From assembly GCA_038214135.1 (NCBI GenBank), contig JBBQSD010000042.1, forward strand, positions 1-44,247: a stretch of 44,247 nucleotides of DNA, given 5' to 3'. Source of the DNA: JANLSE01 sp038214135. Lineage in GTDB: Bacteria > Chloroflexota > Chloroflexia > Chloroflexales > Roseiflexaceae. The notes beneath the pieces were generated by a model that was not told the origin of the DNA, made no database searches, and saw nothing but the letters and a program-made list of their open reading frames with translations. Shown here piece by piece: positions 7,951-17,353 of this stretch. The first letter of the stretch is position 1. Each line of letters begins with the position of its first letter. The translations under genes were made by a program, and so were the position numbers.

Positions 7951-9165
7951 TTATCCTACCCACACAATCCTTGTGATGGTGCCGCGATCCAGATCGGCGA
8001 TCAGCAGTGCGCCATCGGGCGTGTTGATCAGGCCAACTGGCCGCCCCCAGCCAGTTGACCAATCGCTCGTCTCGGCTGGGGCATCGTGGTGCAGAAGCAC
8101 CCGCATGATCCTGCGCCCCACCCCGGCGGATCGATCCCAGGAACCTGCTAGGCCAACAAACAGCGCGCCATTGTCGTCGGGTGCGAAGGCACCACCAGTG
8201 TAGAACACCAGACCAACTGGCGCTGCATGGGCTGGGAAGGTTGCCACTGGCGGGATGGTTTTGGCACAGTTCTGTGCGGTACCGCCACTTTGCAAATCGG
8301 GAATCCGGTTGCCATAGCAGTGCGGCCAACCATAATCGCCGCCCGCAACGATGCGGTTTAGCTCCTCGGGTGGCAGGCCGGGTGGTAAGCCCTCGCGCCC
8401 ATTATCGGTACCCCAGAGCGTGCCATCGGGCGCAACCGTCAGGCCAAAGGCATTGCGCAACCCCGTCGCATAGGTTTGCCAACCAGAACCATCAGGCCGA
8501 AGGCGGCGAATTTGCCCACTGATCTGGTTATCGGGCTGGCAGTGGTCGCACAAACTGCCGATGCCAACATAGAGCCAATCATCCGCTCCCAGAACTAGGT
8601 TATTATTCTGCATTCCCGCTGTCGGAATGTTGCTGAGTAGATCGCGGCGCTTGCCAGCCATCACGCCACTGTTCGGGAAGACGCTAAGCGTTCCCTGACT
8701 CATGACGTACAGATCAGCATTGCGCCATACCAACCCCAATGGCCGTTCGAGCCCACTGATATAGTTTTGTGGTGTCGCGCCTGGCCCTGCGATGACGACA
8801 ATCTCACCTGATAATAGCGCAACATACAGTCGCCCGTCGGGGCCAAACGCGAGCGCAGTAGGCTGCGCGAGCCCCTCGGCATAGCGTTCGGCGCGATAGC
8901 CCTGTGGCACGACGACCATGGTATCGGCAGGCAGAGCGGTAACGGCTGGTGGTGTGATCGATACTGGCGATATGCTTGTTTGGCCTGGTAACGGTGTAAC
9001 CTCAAGTGCAAGCGTTGGCGCTACCGTTATCGGCGTTGGCGCTACCGACGATGGCGAGGCCTGTTCTGGTTGTGCGGTGCAGGCGACGAGCAACCAAAGC
9101 GCAGCCAGAAACCAGCCAATACGCTGGATCTGACGCAGATTGAAGGTTTTAGGTTGGTTATTCAT
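7951..9165 (-). CDS. PQQ-type glucose/sorbosone dehydrogenase-like lipoprotein
   Basis: A secreted six-bladed beta-propeller of the glucose/sorbosone dehydrogenase family, soluble relatives of which oxidise sugars with PQQ. ATG at 9165 is chosen because it starts a lipoprotein signal (hydrophobic run ending in LVAC); the frame extends further upstream, but that part lacks protein character. After a Thr/Pro linker (to about residue 85) come PQGYRAERYAEGLAQPTALA, a GLERPLGLVW blade, TGLRNAFGLTVAPDGTLWG and DNGREG, and GDYGWPHCYG, all typical of the family. The WPHCYG segment lies where family members bind Ca or PQQ, but ligands cannot be verified by eye. It has 404 residues. It is 106 bases downstream of the membrane protein gene at 9272-10699 on the same strand and may be cotranscribed. 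Confidence 0.88.
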   Translation of the reverse strand: MNNQPKTFNLRQIQRIGWFLAALWLLVACTAQPEQASPSSVAPTPITVAPTLALEVTPLPGQTSISPVSITPPAVTALPADTMVVVPQGYRAERYAEGLAQPTALAFGPDGRLYVALLSGEIVVIAGPGATPQNYISGLERPLGLVWRNADLYVMSQGTLSVFPNSGVMAGKRRDLLSNIPTAGMQNNNLVLGADDWLYVGIGSLCDHCQPDNQISGQIRRLRPDGSGWQTYATGLRNAFGLTVAPDGTLWGTDNGREGLPPGLPPEELNRIVAGGDYGWPHCYGNRIPDLQSGGTAQNCAKTIPPVATFPAHAAPVGLVFYTGGAFAPDDNGALFVGLAGSWDRSAGVGRRIMRVLLHHDAPAETSDWSTGWGRPVGLINTPDGALLIADLDRGTITRIVWVG

Positions 9166-9271
9166 AACCGATTGGAGCGCATATGAAGTTTCTCTGTTGA
9201 CCCATGAATGTGGTATCGCCGGGTCAGATAGCTCAATACGAAGAATATTCCTAACGTTGCATAACAACTAT

Positions 9272-10699
9272 CTAACTCAATAGTACCGGCAGGATGATCC
9301 CAATGCTCAATGCGAACAGCCATAGCGCAGGAGCGGCGGTTCCAACTGGGCGTTGGCGGCGGGCCTCACGTACTGCGATGCGTGGGTCGAGAACTAACCA
9401 ATCGCGATGTCGGCGTTCCAGCAGCGCAAAAATCAGCGCGGTTGCAGCCCCATACACAAGGTGGCCGATCAATGAGGGCAGCAATGTACTAGCGGTCGCT
9501 ATCGACCAGCTAAAATTCTTACCAAGCAAGATCGGAAACAGCGTTAATGGGCCGAGAAACCACCAAACCAGACCATACACTAGTCCCCAGGTGATACTGG
9601 CACCTACCGTTGGTGCTTCGTAGCGAAAGAGCGTTCCATAGCTCATGCCGATCAGCGCACTGATCAACATATGCACGAAGAACCCAAGAACCAGCGAAGA
9701 GCCACCAACGAGCGCCGCAACCCGTGGCAGCGTGTTTGTCGCAATCATCACCAGGCTAAAGAGCAATCCACCAGCCAGGCTCGCGGCCAACCCCCAACCA
9801 AGAGATTGCGCTGTTTGGAGGCCTGAGCCATCAACCTCGCGATTGAGCGGATCCGACTCAGTGAAGAAGCCAACCCAGAGCCGGTCAATTGCTGCATAGA
9901 TCAGCCCGACAATCACACCATAGATCGCATGGCCAACAAATGAACCAAACAGCATTGCGCCATGCTGATAGGACCAGTCAAGCACGCGGCCAGTCAGCAG
10001 CGGCAGCAGTGTAAGTGGGCCAAGGAACCACCAGAAAAAGCCATACGCCAAACCCCAACCAACACTTGAACCAGCTCGCCGTACGTCTCGTTGAAACAGA
10101 ATGCCAAAGCTCGCCCCGATAATAATGGCAATTCCATAGTGGAGTGTGGTACCGACCATACGATCTTGTGAACCAACAATGCCTGCCACCAGCGGGAAAA
10201 AATCGATCTGCTCCATCCATCTGCCAAAGGCCCAACCACCAACAATGCCCGCTAGCCCGCCAACAATGATCGCACGCGGCCAGCTAAATGGATTCGGTTG
10301 GTCTGGTTGGCTCCTGGTGATTGCGCCCAGTGTGCCAAGCACCAAGCCAAGTGGCATACCAAAGCACAGCAGATAGGCCACCAGTTCGGCAAAATGCGTG
10401 CGTGTCGTGTCGAGCATTGCCATCGCCGATGCTCCACCAAGCAACGGAAACAGCCCAACTGGGCCAGCCAGCCACAGGAGCAATGCATATGACAGGCCCC
10501 ATAGTAACCCGGCACCAGGGCTAACGGCCCGCTGCCTTCCGAATAGCGCAAAGAGTAGCCCATACAGGCCACCAAGAACAACACCGCTTATACCCGAGGC
10601 GAACCCCAATATCGTGCAGGCCAGCCCACCCAGCAGCCCAATAGCGAGACAAATCAAGAACTCGCGCCAAGGCGATGCTATACTGTTAAGCGCTTTCAT
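9272..10699 (-). CDS. Multi-spanning membrane protein built from repeated modules
   Basis: A 475-residue protein made almost wholly of hydrophobic helices. It contains at least three copies of a module of about 100-150 residues recognised by the lines WGLSYALLLWLAGPVGLFPLL, WGLAYGFFWWFLGPLTLLPL and WGLVYGLVWWFLGPLTLFPI; the second and third copies continue into a GHxxYGxxxxLI(Y/F)A helix. The same module occurs once at the N-terminus of the NDH-2 encoded immediately upstream. The ATG overlaps the upstream stop by 4 bases (ATGA), so translation of the two is coupled and a joint role at the membrane, perhaps docking of the dehydrogenase or quinone access, is plausible. No enzymatic motif is visible and I know no named function. 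Confidence 0.85.
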   Translation of the reverse strand: MKALNSIASPWREFLICLAIGLLGGLACTILGFASGISGVVLGGLYGLLFALFGRQRAVSPGAGLLWGLSYALLLWLAGPVGLFPLLGGASAMAMLDTTRTHFAELVAYLLCFGMPLGLVLGTLGAITRSQPDQPNPFSWPRAIIVGGLAGIVGGWAFGRWMEQIDFFPLVAGIVGSQDRMVGTTLHYGIAIIIGASFGILFQRDVRRAGSSVGWGLAYGFFWWFLGPLTLLPLLTGRVLDWSYQHGAMLFGSFVGHAIYGVIVGLIYAAIDRLWVGFFTESDPLNREVDGSGLQTAQSLGWGLAASLAGGLLFSLVMIATNTLPRVAALVGGSSLVLGFFVHMLISALIGMSYGTLFRYEAPTVGASITWGLVYGLVWWFLGPLTLFPILLGKNFSWSIATASTLLPSLIGHLVYGAATALIFALLERRHRDWLVLDPRIAVREARRQRPVGTAAPALWLFALSIGIILPVLLS

Positions 10700-12459
10700 T
10701 GCCGCACTTCTTTCGTTATGGATTCGTTCGGCGAGGCCATACTGCGCTGTGTTGCCTGCGGTGAAACACCAAGATCAATCGTCTGCACAATATCGCGTGG
10801 GAAAAACAGCTCAATGATCCAGTCCGTCAGCACACGCACCTGTCGCTCTAGCCCCGGCAGCTTGCTCAGATAAATACCGCGCCACATCAGCCAGGCGAAT
10901 AAGCCGGAGAACAGCAGCGATTTGCCCTTCGTGAAAGGGACAACGATCTCGGCGCATGCCGTCTGGTGCCCGACCACTGCCAGAACCCCCAGCGCATTGA
11001 AGTGGAATGGTTGCAATGGCTTAGTATGTACCGCCGCGAAGATATTCTTGGCAACCGTCTTAGCTTCACGTAACGCGAATTGTGCCGTTGGTGGGCAAGG
11101 TAATCCAGTGTGGCCATCAATCACTGCCGCACAATCGCCAAGTCCCCAGATACCCTGGCGATCTGGCACCGCCAAGTATTTGTCCACCACGACTGCACCG
11201 CGTTTATCCTGCGCAAGCGGTAAGCTTTTGATCAGCGGGTTCGGTGCTGTCCCTGCTGTCCAGACCAACGTCTCGCTGTGGATCTCCTCCTCCGGTTTGA
11301 GGATAATGACGCCACGCCGTGCTCCAGCAACGCGGGCGTTGAGCTTGAAGGTCACGCCACGCGCAGCCATGCGCTTAAGTGCATATGCGCCAAGTGGTTC
11401 ACTCAGTTCTGGCAGAATGCGATCACGCGAGTGAACCAGGATGATCTGCACCTCTTGTGGTGGGATATTCGGGTAATAGACGAGCATGCCGCGGACGAAA
11501 TCGTTGAGGCTGCCAGCTAATTCTGCGCCGGCAAAACCACCACCAGCCACCACAAATGTCACCAGCGAACGCCGTATCACTGGGTTGCTCTCGCGATCCG
11601 CACGCTCAAACATATCAATCACCTGGTTGCGGATGCGAATTGCATCGGCCAGCGATTTGAAGTCGAACGCTTCGGCCTGAATATCGTGCATGCCCAGATA
11701 GTTTGAGATCGCACCAAGCGCCAGCACCAGATGATCGAAGACAAGCACCCGCCCAACAGCACCGGCTGATTCTGGAGCAAGCCGCACCCATCGCGCCTCC
11801 ACATCAATCGCTTCGACCAACCCGCGAACCACCTGGGTGCGTCGCAGGCTGGTGCGCAGCGGCGTACTGATATGCGTCGGTTCCAGGCTACTCCCCGCGA
11901 CCTCAGCCAGCATCGGCGTAAACAAGAGTGCATTCGTATCGCTGACCAATGTGATTTCAACTGAGAGTTCAGCGCCGAACAGATGCTCAAGCTGTTTAGC
12001 TGTTGTGACGCCAGCAAAGCCACCACCAAGAATAACGATCCGGGTCTTGATCACCCGCTCCGGCGGCACCGGAATAGGCTCTGGGCCGAGCCAAACCAGC
12101 GCAAGATCGGTGAGTGCCTGGACAATCAGCCCAAGAAATACACCATACAGCACCCAACCAATCAAGGCTGGGAACAACAATCGCATACCCTCGGCAAACC
12201 ATTGTGGCGCTTGACCCGTCACGAGTGGGAGCATAATGACGCTGATCAGCCCCCATAGTGGTATGCCAAGCGCAGCCGCCGTCATCATACTGTCTACATA
12301 GGCATGGCGTGTGGAACGGAAGACGAGCGCATACGCAACTCCGACCAATGCACCAAACAGGAGACCAGAACTGACAGCGCCAAGTGTTGCTGTCAGAAAC
12401 ACGCTGCTCGCCAGACCAGCGATCAACCCCACACCGCCACGGCGTAGATACCTATTCAT
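10696..12459 (-). CDS. Type II NADH:quinone oxidoreductase with fused N-terminal membrane domain
   Basis: A flavoprotein that passes electrons from NADH to quinone without pumping protons. Residues about 141-150 carry the FAD-binding IVILGGGFAG, and VVAGGGFAGAELAG further on is the second Rossmann motif for NAD(P)H. LVWTAGTAPNPLIKSLPL and IWGLGDCAAV are characteristic of NDH-2. Residues 1-125 form an unusual extra membrane domain of about four helices that matches the repeat module of the next gene. Standard NDH-2 proteins are about 400-450 residues and bind the membrane through their C-terminus; this one has 587. ATG at 12459 is preferred because AAAAGGA lies just upstream; in-frame starts at 12465 and 12507 are possible. 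It shares a 4-base overlap with the downstream membrane protein gene. Confidence 0.92.
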   Translation of the reverse strand: MNRYLRRGGVGLIAGLASSVFLTATLGAVSSGLLFGALVGVAYALVFRSTRHAYVDSMMTAAALGIPLWGLISVIMLPLVTGQAPQWFAEGMRLLFPALIGWVLYGVFLGLIVQALTDLALVWLGPEPIPVPPERVIKTRIVILGGGFAGVTTAKQLEHLFGAELSVEITLVSDTNALLFTPMLAEVAGSSLEPTHISTPLRTSLRRTQVVRGLVEAIDVEARWVRLAPESAGAVGRVLVFDHLVLALGAISNYLGMHDIQAEAFDFKSLADAIRIRNQVIDMFERADRESNPVIRRSLVTFVVAGGGFAGAELAGSLNDFVRGMLVYYPNIPPQEVQIILVHSRDRILPELSEPLGAYALKRMAARGVTFKLNARVAGARRGVIILKPEEEIHSETLVWTAGTAPNPLIKSLPLAQDKRGAVVVDKYLAVPDRQGIWGLGDCAAVIDGHTGLPCPPTAQFALREAKTVAKNIFAAVHTKPLQPFHFNALGVLAVVGHQTACAEIVVPFTKGKSLLFSGLFAWLMWRGIYLSKLPGLERQVRVLTDWIIELFFPRDIVQTIDLGVSPQATQRSMASPNESITKEVRQ

Positions 12460-12507
12460 AGCCATCCTTTTCGATTGCCCGACAGACTGCGTGAAGCGAG
12501 ATTCCAC

Positions 12508-12806
12508 ATGTCAGACAGCATCATTATGCTTCGGCTGAGCATAGCAACAATCATGCGCTCACATAGAGTTAGTATCGCAGATCGGTCAGCTATTACAGGG
12601 CCTTGACTGGGCAATACGCAGCGGATCTGTTGAGAGTTCTGGACGTACGTGCAAGCGCAGCCAGTACTCTCGGCCCAGTATGGTATCATGAGTCCTTGTT
12701 TGCTCCATAACGAACGACTTGGTGCTGCATAACGGGTGCTGCAAGCTGTTGAACGAGCATGCGGCACACAGCCTGCAATGGGTACACACAACTATCACGG
12801 AGAAGT
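12508..12806. other. Divergent intergenic region
   Basis: About 300 bases between the NDH-2 start (minus) and the DUF2721 start (plus). No gene is visible. It must hold promoters for both directions; a TATCAT near 12683 could be a plus-strand -10 element, but no matching -35 stands out. Confidence 0.4.
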
Positions 12807-13340
12807 ATGGATATCGACATGTTGGCGCGCACCATCCAGATCATTATCGCACCAGTGGTGATGATCAGTGCCTGTGCAATCACCCTTGGTGGGCTCCAGA
12901 GCCGCTATGCCGCCATCAACGACCGCTTGCGCCTCATGGCTCGCGAACGGCTTGATCTATTGCGTACCCTCGGTATACCAATTGTGCCAATGATGGCCCC
13001 TGTGCAAGCGGCACCACAACGCAGTTCGGATGCCTACACGGAGGAGCGTCTGCTCGAGCTGGACACCCAGATTCCGCAATTGCTCCGGCGTCATCGCCTA
13101 GCCCACGCCGCGTTGCTCACGGTTTATAGTGCGATCATGCTGTTTATCATCAGCATGTTTGCAATTGGTATCGCCGTGATCAGCAGCATGGTATGGGCAA
13201 CCTGGTTGGCGTTAGGAGTGTTCTTGCTCGCTATGCTGGCCTTTTTCGTTGGTGTGACGGTTATTGCCGAAGAAGTACGTGCCTCGCACCTTGCCCTCCG
13301 TTATGAGGTCGAGCGGGTGATGCAATTGGGCCGCCGATGA
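12807..13340 (+). CDS. DUF2721 family membrane protein
   Basis: The N-terminal helix and following stretch (LARTIQIIIAPVVMISACAI, then LGGLQSRYAAINDRLRLMAR) match the DUF2721 pattern closely. Two further hydrophobic helices follow at about residues 105-130 and 135-160, giving a small three-helix protein with a charged middle region that ends in a short basic tail. It has 177 residues. ATG at 12807 has GGAG 6 bases upstream; the frame is open further 5' but without SD or protein character. The function of DUF2721 proteins is not known. It is divergent from the NDH-2 gene and convergent with the GT-C gene. Confidence 0.85.
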   Translation: MDIDMLARTIQIIIAPVVMISACAITLGGLQSRYAAINDRLRLMARERLDLLRTLGIPIVPMMAPVQAAPQRSSDAYTEERLLELDTQIPQLLRRHRLAHAALLTVYSAIMLFIISMFAIGIAVISSMVWATWLALGVFLLAMLAFFVGVTVIAEEVRASHLALRYEVERVMQLGRR

Positions 13341-13407
13341 TGTAGGGGATGATTTCTACATCCTGAGCGCATCCAGATCGTATTGCTGATAGGCAATGCA
13401 TGTGTCG

Positions 13408-13434
13408 CGGCGGGATTGAGCGAACAACCCGCCG
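13408..13434. terminator. GC-rich hairpin between convergent genes
   Basis: CGGCGGG and CCCGCCG pair, with TTG/CAA continuing the stem past one bulged A around the loop AGCGAA. It sits between the plus-strand DUF2721 gene and the minus-strand GT-C gene, where a shared terminator is expected; there is no clear T tract. A weaker 7-bp hairpin (GATGTAG/CTACATC, 13339-13362) lies closer to the DUF2721 stop. Confidence 0.5.
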
Positions 13435-13438
13435 AAGC

Positions 13439-15115
13439 CTACGCCGTTTGGGATTGAGCAAGCGTTTCTGTTCCCCCTGTTTCGTCGCTGTGATGACGAT
13501 CTCGCCAGCGCATGACTGCCACTGCCAATAGCATGGGGATCAGCATGGTTGCGACGATCAAGCTAATCTGGTTGGTGCGCGTCCATGCGGTGCGCTGCTC
13601 ATAAAAGAAGAAATCGCTGAGCAGATTGCTGCACAATGCACCCAAGCAGTACCATGGCAAGATGGTGCTGGTTAATCGGCTGAAGGGTAATAATGCGGCT
13701 GGGGCAAGCAGCCAGGTAAGATACCAGGGCTGGAACCAGAAGCTCCCAATCAATAGATAGGCCAGCACAACAGCACAGATACTTGTCCACAGGATGGCAT
13801 CGTTCGTGGGGCGCTTTTCTGTGCCTTGCCAATGCACCAAGCGCGGAAGATCTAGCATTCGTATCATCAGCATGGCTGCTATAGCGAGAAACATCCAGTT
13901 GGCTGCATTCGTCGCAAGGCCTACTGCGGCTGGTTGATTCCAGCCAAGCAAATCTTGAAGTACCACATAGCCAATCCGGGCGATTGAGTTGGCAAGATAC
14001 CGTGAGCGCTCCTCCAACATACGTGGCAATGTTGCCCAACCGCCAAGTGGAACATACAGTGCCCACGAGATCGGCAGCGCGATGGCGAGCGCGCAGACGC
14101 CACGCCAGATCGCTCCCCACCAGCCAACCTGCCAGATCAGCCAGAACAGGATCGGTGGCACAAACAGGAGTGCCGTGAGTTTGACATGAACCGCGAGTGC
14201 AAGGACTAACAATGCCAAGAGCCAATGCTGCCGTTGGATGGCAAGCAGCGCCGCAAGAATGATCGGCAGCATCAGTGCATCGTTATGGGCACCAAGTGCG
14301 GTCGAAATCAATAATAATGGGTTCCAGAACCAGATCAACAATGCGGCCGGTACAAGATTCGGTGAATGATGCCGTACGAGTGCAGCAATCAAGTAACCAC
14401 TGAGTCCGGTGAGCGCGATCGCAAGCAGCCGATAGCCAATAATAGATGCTGCGAGTGCCGTACACATCGATGGCGATAATGAGCAAGCCGAGGCGTTACT
14501 AACCCGTAAACCAATGCTATCCAGCAGTGTATGTGTGGCAAGAGCTGTTGCTGCACTCGCATATTCCCATAATGGGCCATAGGTATCGACAACTCCGCCC
14601 CAGGAGATATACCGATAGAACAGCCGATCCGCAGCACTATCGGGCGTTACTGCGAGTGGGCTGATCTGCTCAATCGCCAACATGCGCCCACGGTAGATAT
14701 AATCGAAAATATCGTGTGATTCGCCGCCTGGTGCTGTGCCAAGCAGCGCTATCGATGCCAACAGCCAGACGCCAATAATAGTGATCGCTGCCTGTTGGTT
14801 GCTGGTTGCCCGCCGAATAAGCCAGATCGCCAATAGATAGAGCAGAATAAGGAAGAGATATACTAATGCATGCACAGAAAAGGCCATTGCCGAACGGCCA
14901 ACCATGCTGCTCCAGATTATGTTTGGATTGGCAAGGCCGCCAATCAAAGGGTATCGGGCAGCCAGCCCATATGCATACACTATAATGCTGATCAACCCAA
15001 GCCCAGCTAAACATGTCGAATGAAATCGATCAATCAGATGGTGAGTAGGCCGAGTTAAAATGCTTCTCGTCAAGATTGAGCCATCGTGGTCGGAATTGGG
15101 CTTGTGCTGATTCAT
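13439..15115 (-). CDS. GT-C-type membrane glycosyltransferase (polyprenol-phosphate-mannose-dependent type)
   Basis: A 558-residue protein with about twelve hydrophobic helices. The first extracytoplasmic loop contains ESHDIFDYIYRGRMLA, whose acidic residues fit the catalytic loop of GT-C enzymes that use lipid-linked sugars; a WGGVVDTYGPLWEY segment follows, as in alpha-mannosyltransferases of the MptB type. HNDALMLPIIL and the KLTALLFVPPILFW helix are also typical. The acceptor is unknown. ATG at 15115 is chosen since GAAGG lies 5 bases upstream, inside the heptamer repeat; the upstream extension of the frame overlaps the radical SAM gene and is encoded by repeats. It follows the radical SAM gene by 41 bases and is probably cotranscribed. 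Confidence 0.83.
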   Translation of the reverse strand: MNQHKPNSDHDGSILTRSILTRPTHHLIDRFHSTCLAGLGLISIIVYAYGLAARYPLIGGLANPNIIWSSMVGRSAMAFSVHALVYLFLILLYLLAIWLIRRATSNQQAAITIIGVWLLASIALLGTAPGGESHDIFDYIYRGRMLAIEQISPLAVTPDSAADRLFYRYISWGGVVDTYGPLWEYASAATALATHTLLDSIGLRVSNASACSLSPSMCTALAASIIGYRLLAIALTGLSGYLIAALVRHHSPNLVPAALLIWFWNPLLLISTALGAHNDALMLPIILAALLAIQRQHWLLALLVLALAVHVKLTALLFVPPILFWLIWQVGWWGAIWRGVCALAIALPISWALYVPLGGWATLPRMLEERSRYLANSIARIGYVVLQDLLGWNQPAAVGLATNAANWMFLAIAAMLMIRMLDLPRLVHWQGTEKRPTNDAILWTSICAVVLAYLLIGSFWFQPWYLTWLLAPAALLPFSRLTSTILPWYCLGALCSNLLSDFFFYEQRTAWTRTNQISLIVATMLIPMLLAVAVMRWRDRHHSDETGGTETLAQSQTA

Positions 15116-15120
15116 AAACC

Positions 15121-15148
15121 CTTCTGACTTCTGACTCCTGACTTCTGT
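15121..15148 (-). repeat. Tandem heptamer repeat, four units
   Basis: On the plus strand the units read CTTCTGA, CTTCTGA, CTCCTGA and CTTCTGT. On the minus strand this is the TCAGAAG-type heptamer also seen at 6155-6175 and 33516-33529. It fills the gap between the radical SAM stop and the GT-C start and supplies the GT-C gene's SD sequence. Confidence 0.75.
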
Positions 15149-15156
15149 ATATTGTG

Positions 15157-16188
15157 TTAGAGACTCCATCGCACACCACAGTGTTGGCATGGCCAGGGTG
15201 CCGGGTTTTCGCTGAGGATGGCGCTGCGGATGTTCTGGTATGGTGTATCATTCCAGATCTCTGCCAACGGGCGCGTAAAAGCATCCCCCAATATAATATG
15301 CTGGTAATCTGGTGTGGCAAATGGCGCAATACAACAGGGCAGAACGGTTCCGTTCGCTGTAATGTAGGTTAACGTCCAGGGTCGGTAACATCCGCGCCAT
15401 GGGTGATCACCCTTCACGGCGACGCTTTCGTGGGGCGTGGTCGCACCCGATGCGCGAAACTGCAACCCGAGCGTGCTGGCGAGTGCCTCGCAGTGCAACA
15501 TCAGTTCGGCCTGGCGCTGCTCAAGTGAACCGTATAACGACTGTTCTGGCACCATGGTTGTACCATCGGCGATGGGTATGCCAGTGCCAAAAAAGACGAG
15601 CCGTTGTAAATAGGCTTCGGCAACACCCAATTCGGCGGCCAGTTGCACAAAACTCGGTAACTGTTCGATATTCTCCTGCATGCCAACCATCCACAGCGAA
15701 ACCCGTGGCCGTTCGCGCCCGCCATGGCGTGCAATAAAGGCACGTAAGTTCGCTAAGATCTGCGGCAGCTTATCGATGCCACGTAGCTTATGGTATAGCT
15801 CGGGTGTGGTCGCATCCATCGAGACACGCAGTTCATCGAGGCCTGCTTCAACCAGCGCATCGCCACGCCGCTGATCAAGTAGCACCGCATTACTATTGAA
15901 CAACACCTGCGTACCGCGCTGCTTGAGGTGAGCAATAAAGCGCGGCAGTTCAGGGTTTAATAGTGGTTCGCCAATGCCATGCAGTACTGCCTGGCGAATC
16001 TCTGGCAATTGATCGACGATCTGGCGGAAGCGCTGCCAACTGAGATGCCGCTTTGGCTCAAATGGCAAAAAATGATCATAGGTCAATGGGCATGAAACAC
16101 ACAGTGAATTACAACGATTGGTGACTTCAACATAAATGTTGTGCGGGAGTTGTTCAGCGATCGCTGTGCGCGCCTCAAGGTCAATCAT
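15157..16188 (-). CDS. Radical SAM/SPASM-like protein
   Basis: A 343-residue radical SAM enzyme. The motif CNSLCVSC (CX3CX2C) lies at about residues 26-33, preceded by IYVEVTNR as in SPASM-type maturases and heme or tungsten-cofactor-like relatives; LHGIGEPLLNPE provides the GGE-equivalent. The C-terminal third contains GCYRPWTLTYITANGTVLPC and CQHCGVRWSL, a set of cysteines that could bind an auxiliary cluster. ATG at 16188 has AGGAGAG 5 bases upstream. Upstream lies a decayed TIGR04282-type transferase, a family often found with radical SAM genes, and downstream the GT-C enzyme, so a role in glycoconjugate or lipid-linked chemistry is possible. The substrate is not assignable. Confidence 0.87.
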   Translation of the reverse strand: MIDLEARTAIAEQLPHNIYVEVTNRCNSLCVSCPLTYDHFLPFEPKRHLSWQRFRQIVDQLPEIRQAVLHGIGEPLLNPELPRFIAHLKQRGTQVLFNSNAVLLDQRRGDALVEAGLDELRVSMDATTPELYHKLRGIDKLPQILANLRAFIARHGGRERPRVSLWMVGMQENIEQLPSFVQLAAELGVAEAYLQRLVFFGTGIPIADGTTMVPEQSLYGSLEQRQAELMLHCEALASTLGLQFRASGATTPHESVAVKGDHPWRGCYRPWTLTYITANGTVLPCCIAPFATPDYQHIILGDAFTRPLAEIWNDTPYQNIRSAILSENPAPWPCQHCGVRWSL

Positions 16189-16210
16189 ATTCTCTCCTGA
16201 TCCAGTCGCC

Positions 16211-16562
16211 TTATTGGCGCAGTGAACGCTTGCGATTGGGTGCGACGAAGTTGTACCACATAGGCAGTAGTGCCACCGGCAGGCCCAATTCAGCCGCAAT
16301 TGCGAGTGTGTCACGTAAAACTGTCGGCGTGCTCATGGGAACTTTGTGTAGAAGCCATGGAAGAATGCCTAACAGTTGCAGGCAGATAGGCGATCACAGG
16401 TTCTACATCTGGCACGAACCGCATGACCATAAGGGTATCCTGCAAGAAACAGGCATACAATTGTGCGGCTGCTTCATACGTTAATGATCGGCAGAGCCGT
16501 GTTTTGGTCTGCCCTGCTGCTGGTCGCTTGGCAACAACAAACAAAACCCGTCGTGCATCCAT
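16211..16562 (-). pseudogene. TIGR04282-type glycosyltransferase remnant (N- and C-terminal pieces)
   Basis: The N-terminal piece (16562 downwards) reads VLFVVAKRPAAGQTKTRL, the nucleotide-binding start of rSAM/selenodomain-associated transferase 1, and continues to VIAYLPATV. Further on, in a different frame (16336-16211), the sequence reads STPTVLRDTLAIAAELGLP and ALLPMWY, matching the C-terminal part of the same family. Members are about 200-220 residues; here roughly 100 middle residues are missing and the frame is shifted. The C-terminal piece ends 22 bases before the radical SAM start. A second remnant of this family is at 28638-28844. Confidence 0.82.
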
Positions 16563-16566
16563 GATC

Positions 16567-17277
16567 TTACACTACAACCAGCAGCACACGCGCCAGCAAA
16601 TTACCACGAGTTGCAGCTGGTATAGCCCAACGCCGCAACAGGCCATCAAGCCCGAAATGGCGCCCTGGTGCCAATGCAAACATGAGGAGCGCAAGTGTGA
16701 CCATCAGGTTATAGCTCCACTCCCATTCAAATGGGGAAGGAATATTTGCCAACCCAATCATGAGCTGCGCAGAAACCCCGATTGCAACCAACCCACCAAG
16801 CCTGGTGAGCAAACCGAGAAACATCGTGGTTACGATAAATGCCTCCGCACCCCAAATGACATAGCCAAACCAACGAATATTTGGCTTGATAAACCCATCA
16901 ATTGCGGCTGCGTTTAGTTGGGCAATCGGGCTGATATTGATACTCAGCTTCGGACCGCCAGCATTATGCAGATCCGCAACAAAGATCTCGCGTGGTTTGG
17001 GAGCGTAGAATGATTCGAGGCCAAGATAGTAGCACAGACCGGTCGATTTATCGGCCTGTATCTTGCCATCGGTAGTCGTTGTTGGAAAAGCAAACTCATT
17101 GGCACAACCGAAACGCGGTGGCATCTTCCAACCAAGGTTTGCGAGAAACAAATAGCCCAATACCAGGCGCGCAATCACAATGACGATATGTTGGAGGCGC
17201 TGTTCCCAGCGTGGAAGCACGATAGGTATTGGTTTGATGCCGACTGATGGCTGTGATGTTGATGCCTGCGTAGCCAT
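16567..17277 (-). CDS. DoxX-like membrane protein
   Basis: A 236-residue protein with four hydrophobic helices. The first (IVIVIARLVLGYLFLANLGW) followed by KMPPRF is the DoxX/DoxD pattern; a long extracytoplasmic loop follows (about residues 55-130), then three further helices including WFGYVIWGAEAFIVTTMFLG. Relatives include the small subunit of thiosulfate:quinone oxidoreductase and many uncharacterised quinone-associated proteins. ATG at 17277 has AGAAGGGG upstream; a 12-residue upstream extension is possible. It lies downstream of the AsnC-like and radical SAM genes on the same strand; its role there is only suggested by its family. Confidence 0.75.
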   Translation of the reverse strand: MATQASTSQPSVGIKPIPIVLPRWEQRLQHIVIVIARLVLGYLFLANLGWKMPPRFGCANEFAFPTTTTDGKIQADKSTGLCYYLGLESFYAPKPREIFVADLHNAGGPKLSINISPIAQLNAAAIDGFIKPNIRWFGYVIWGAEAFIVTTMFLGLLTRLGGLVAIGVSAQLMIGLANIPSPFEWEWSYNLMVTLALLMFALAPGRHFGLDGLLRRWAIPAATRGNLLARVLLVVV

Positions 17278-17353
17278 ACCAGTACCCCTTCTATTGAAAG
17301 CACACATGAACACTGTACTAAACTAATCGTACGAGGAGATCCCATGCCATCAG

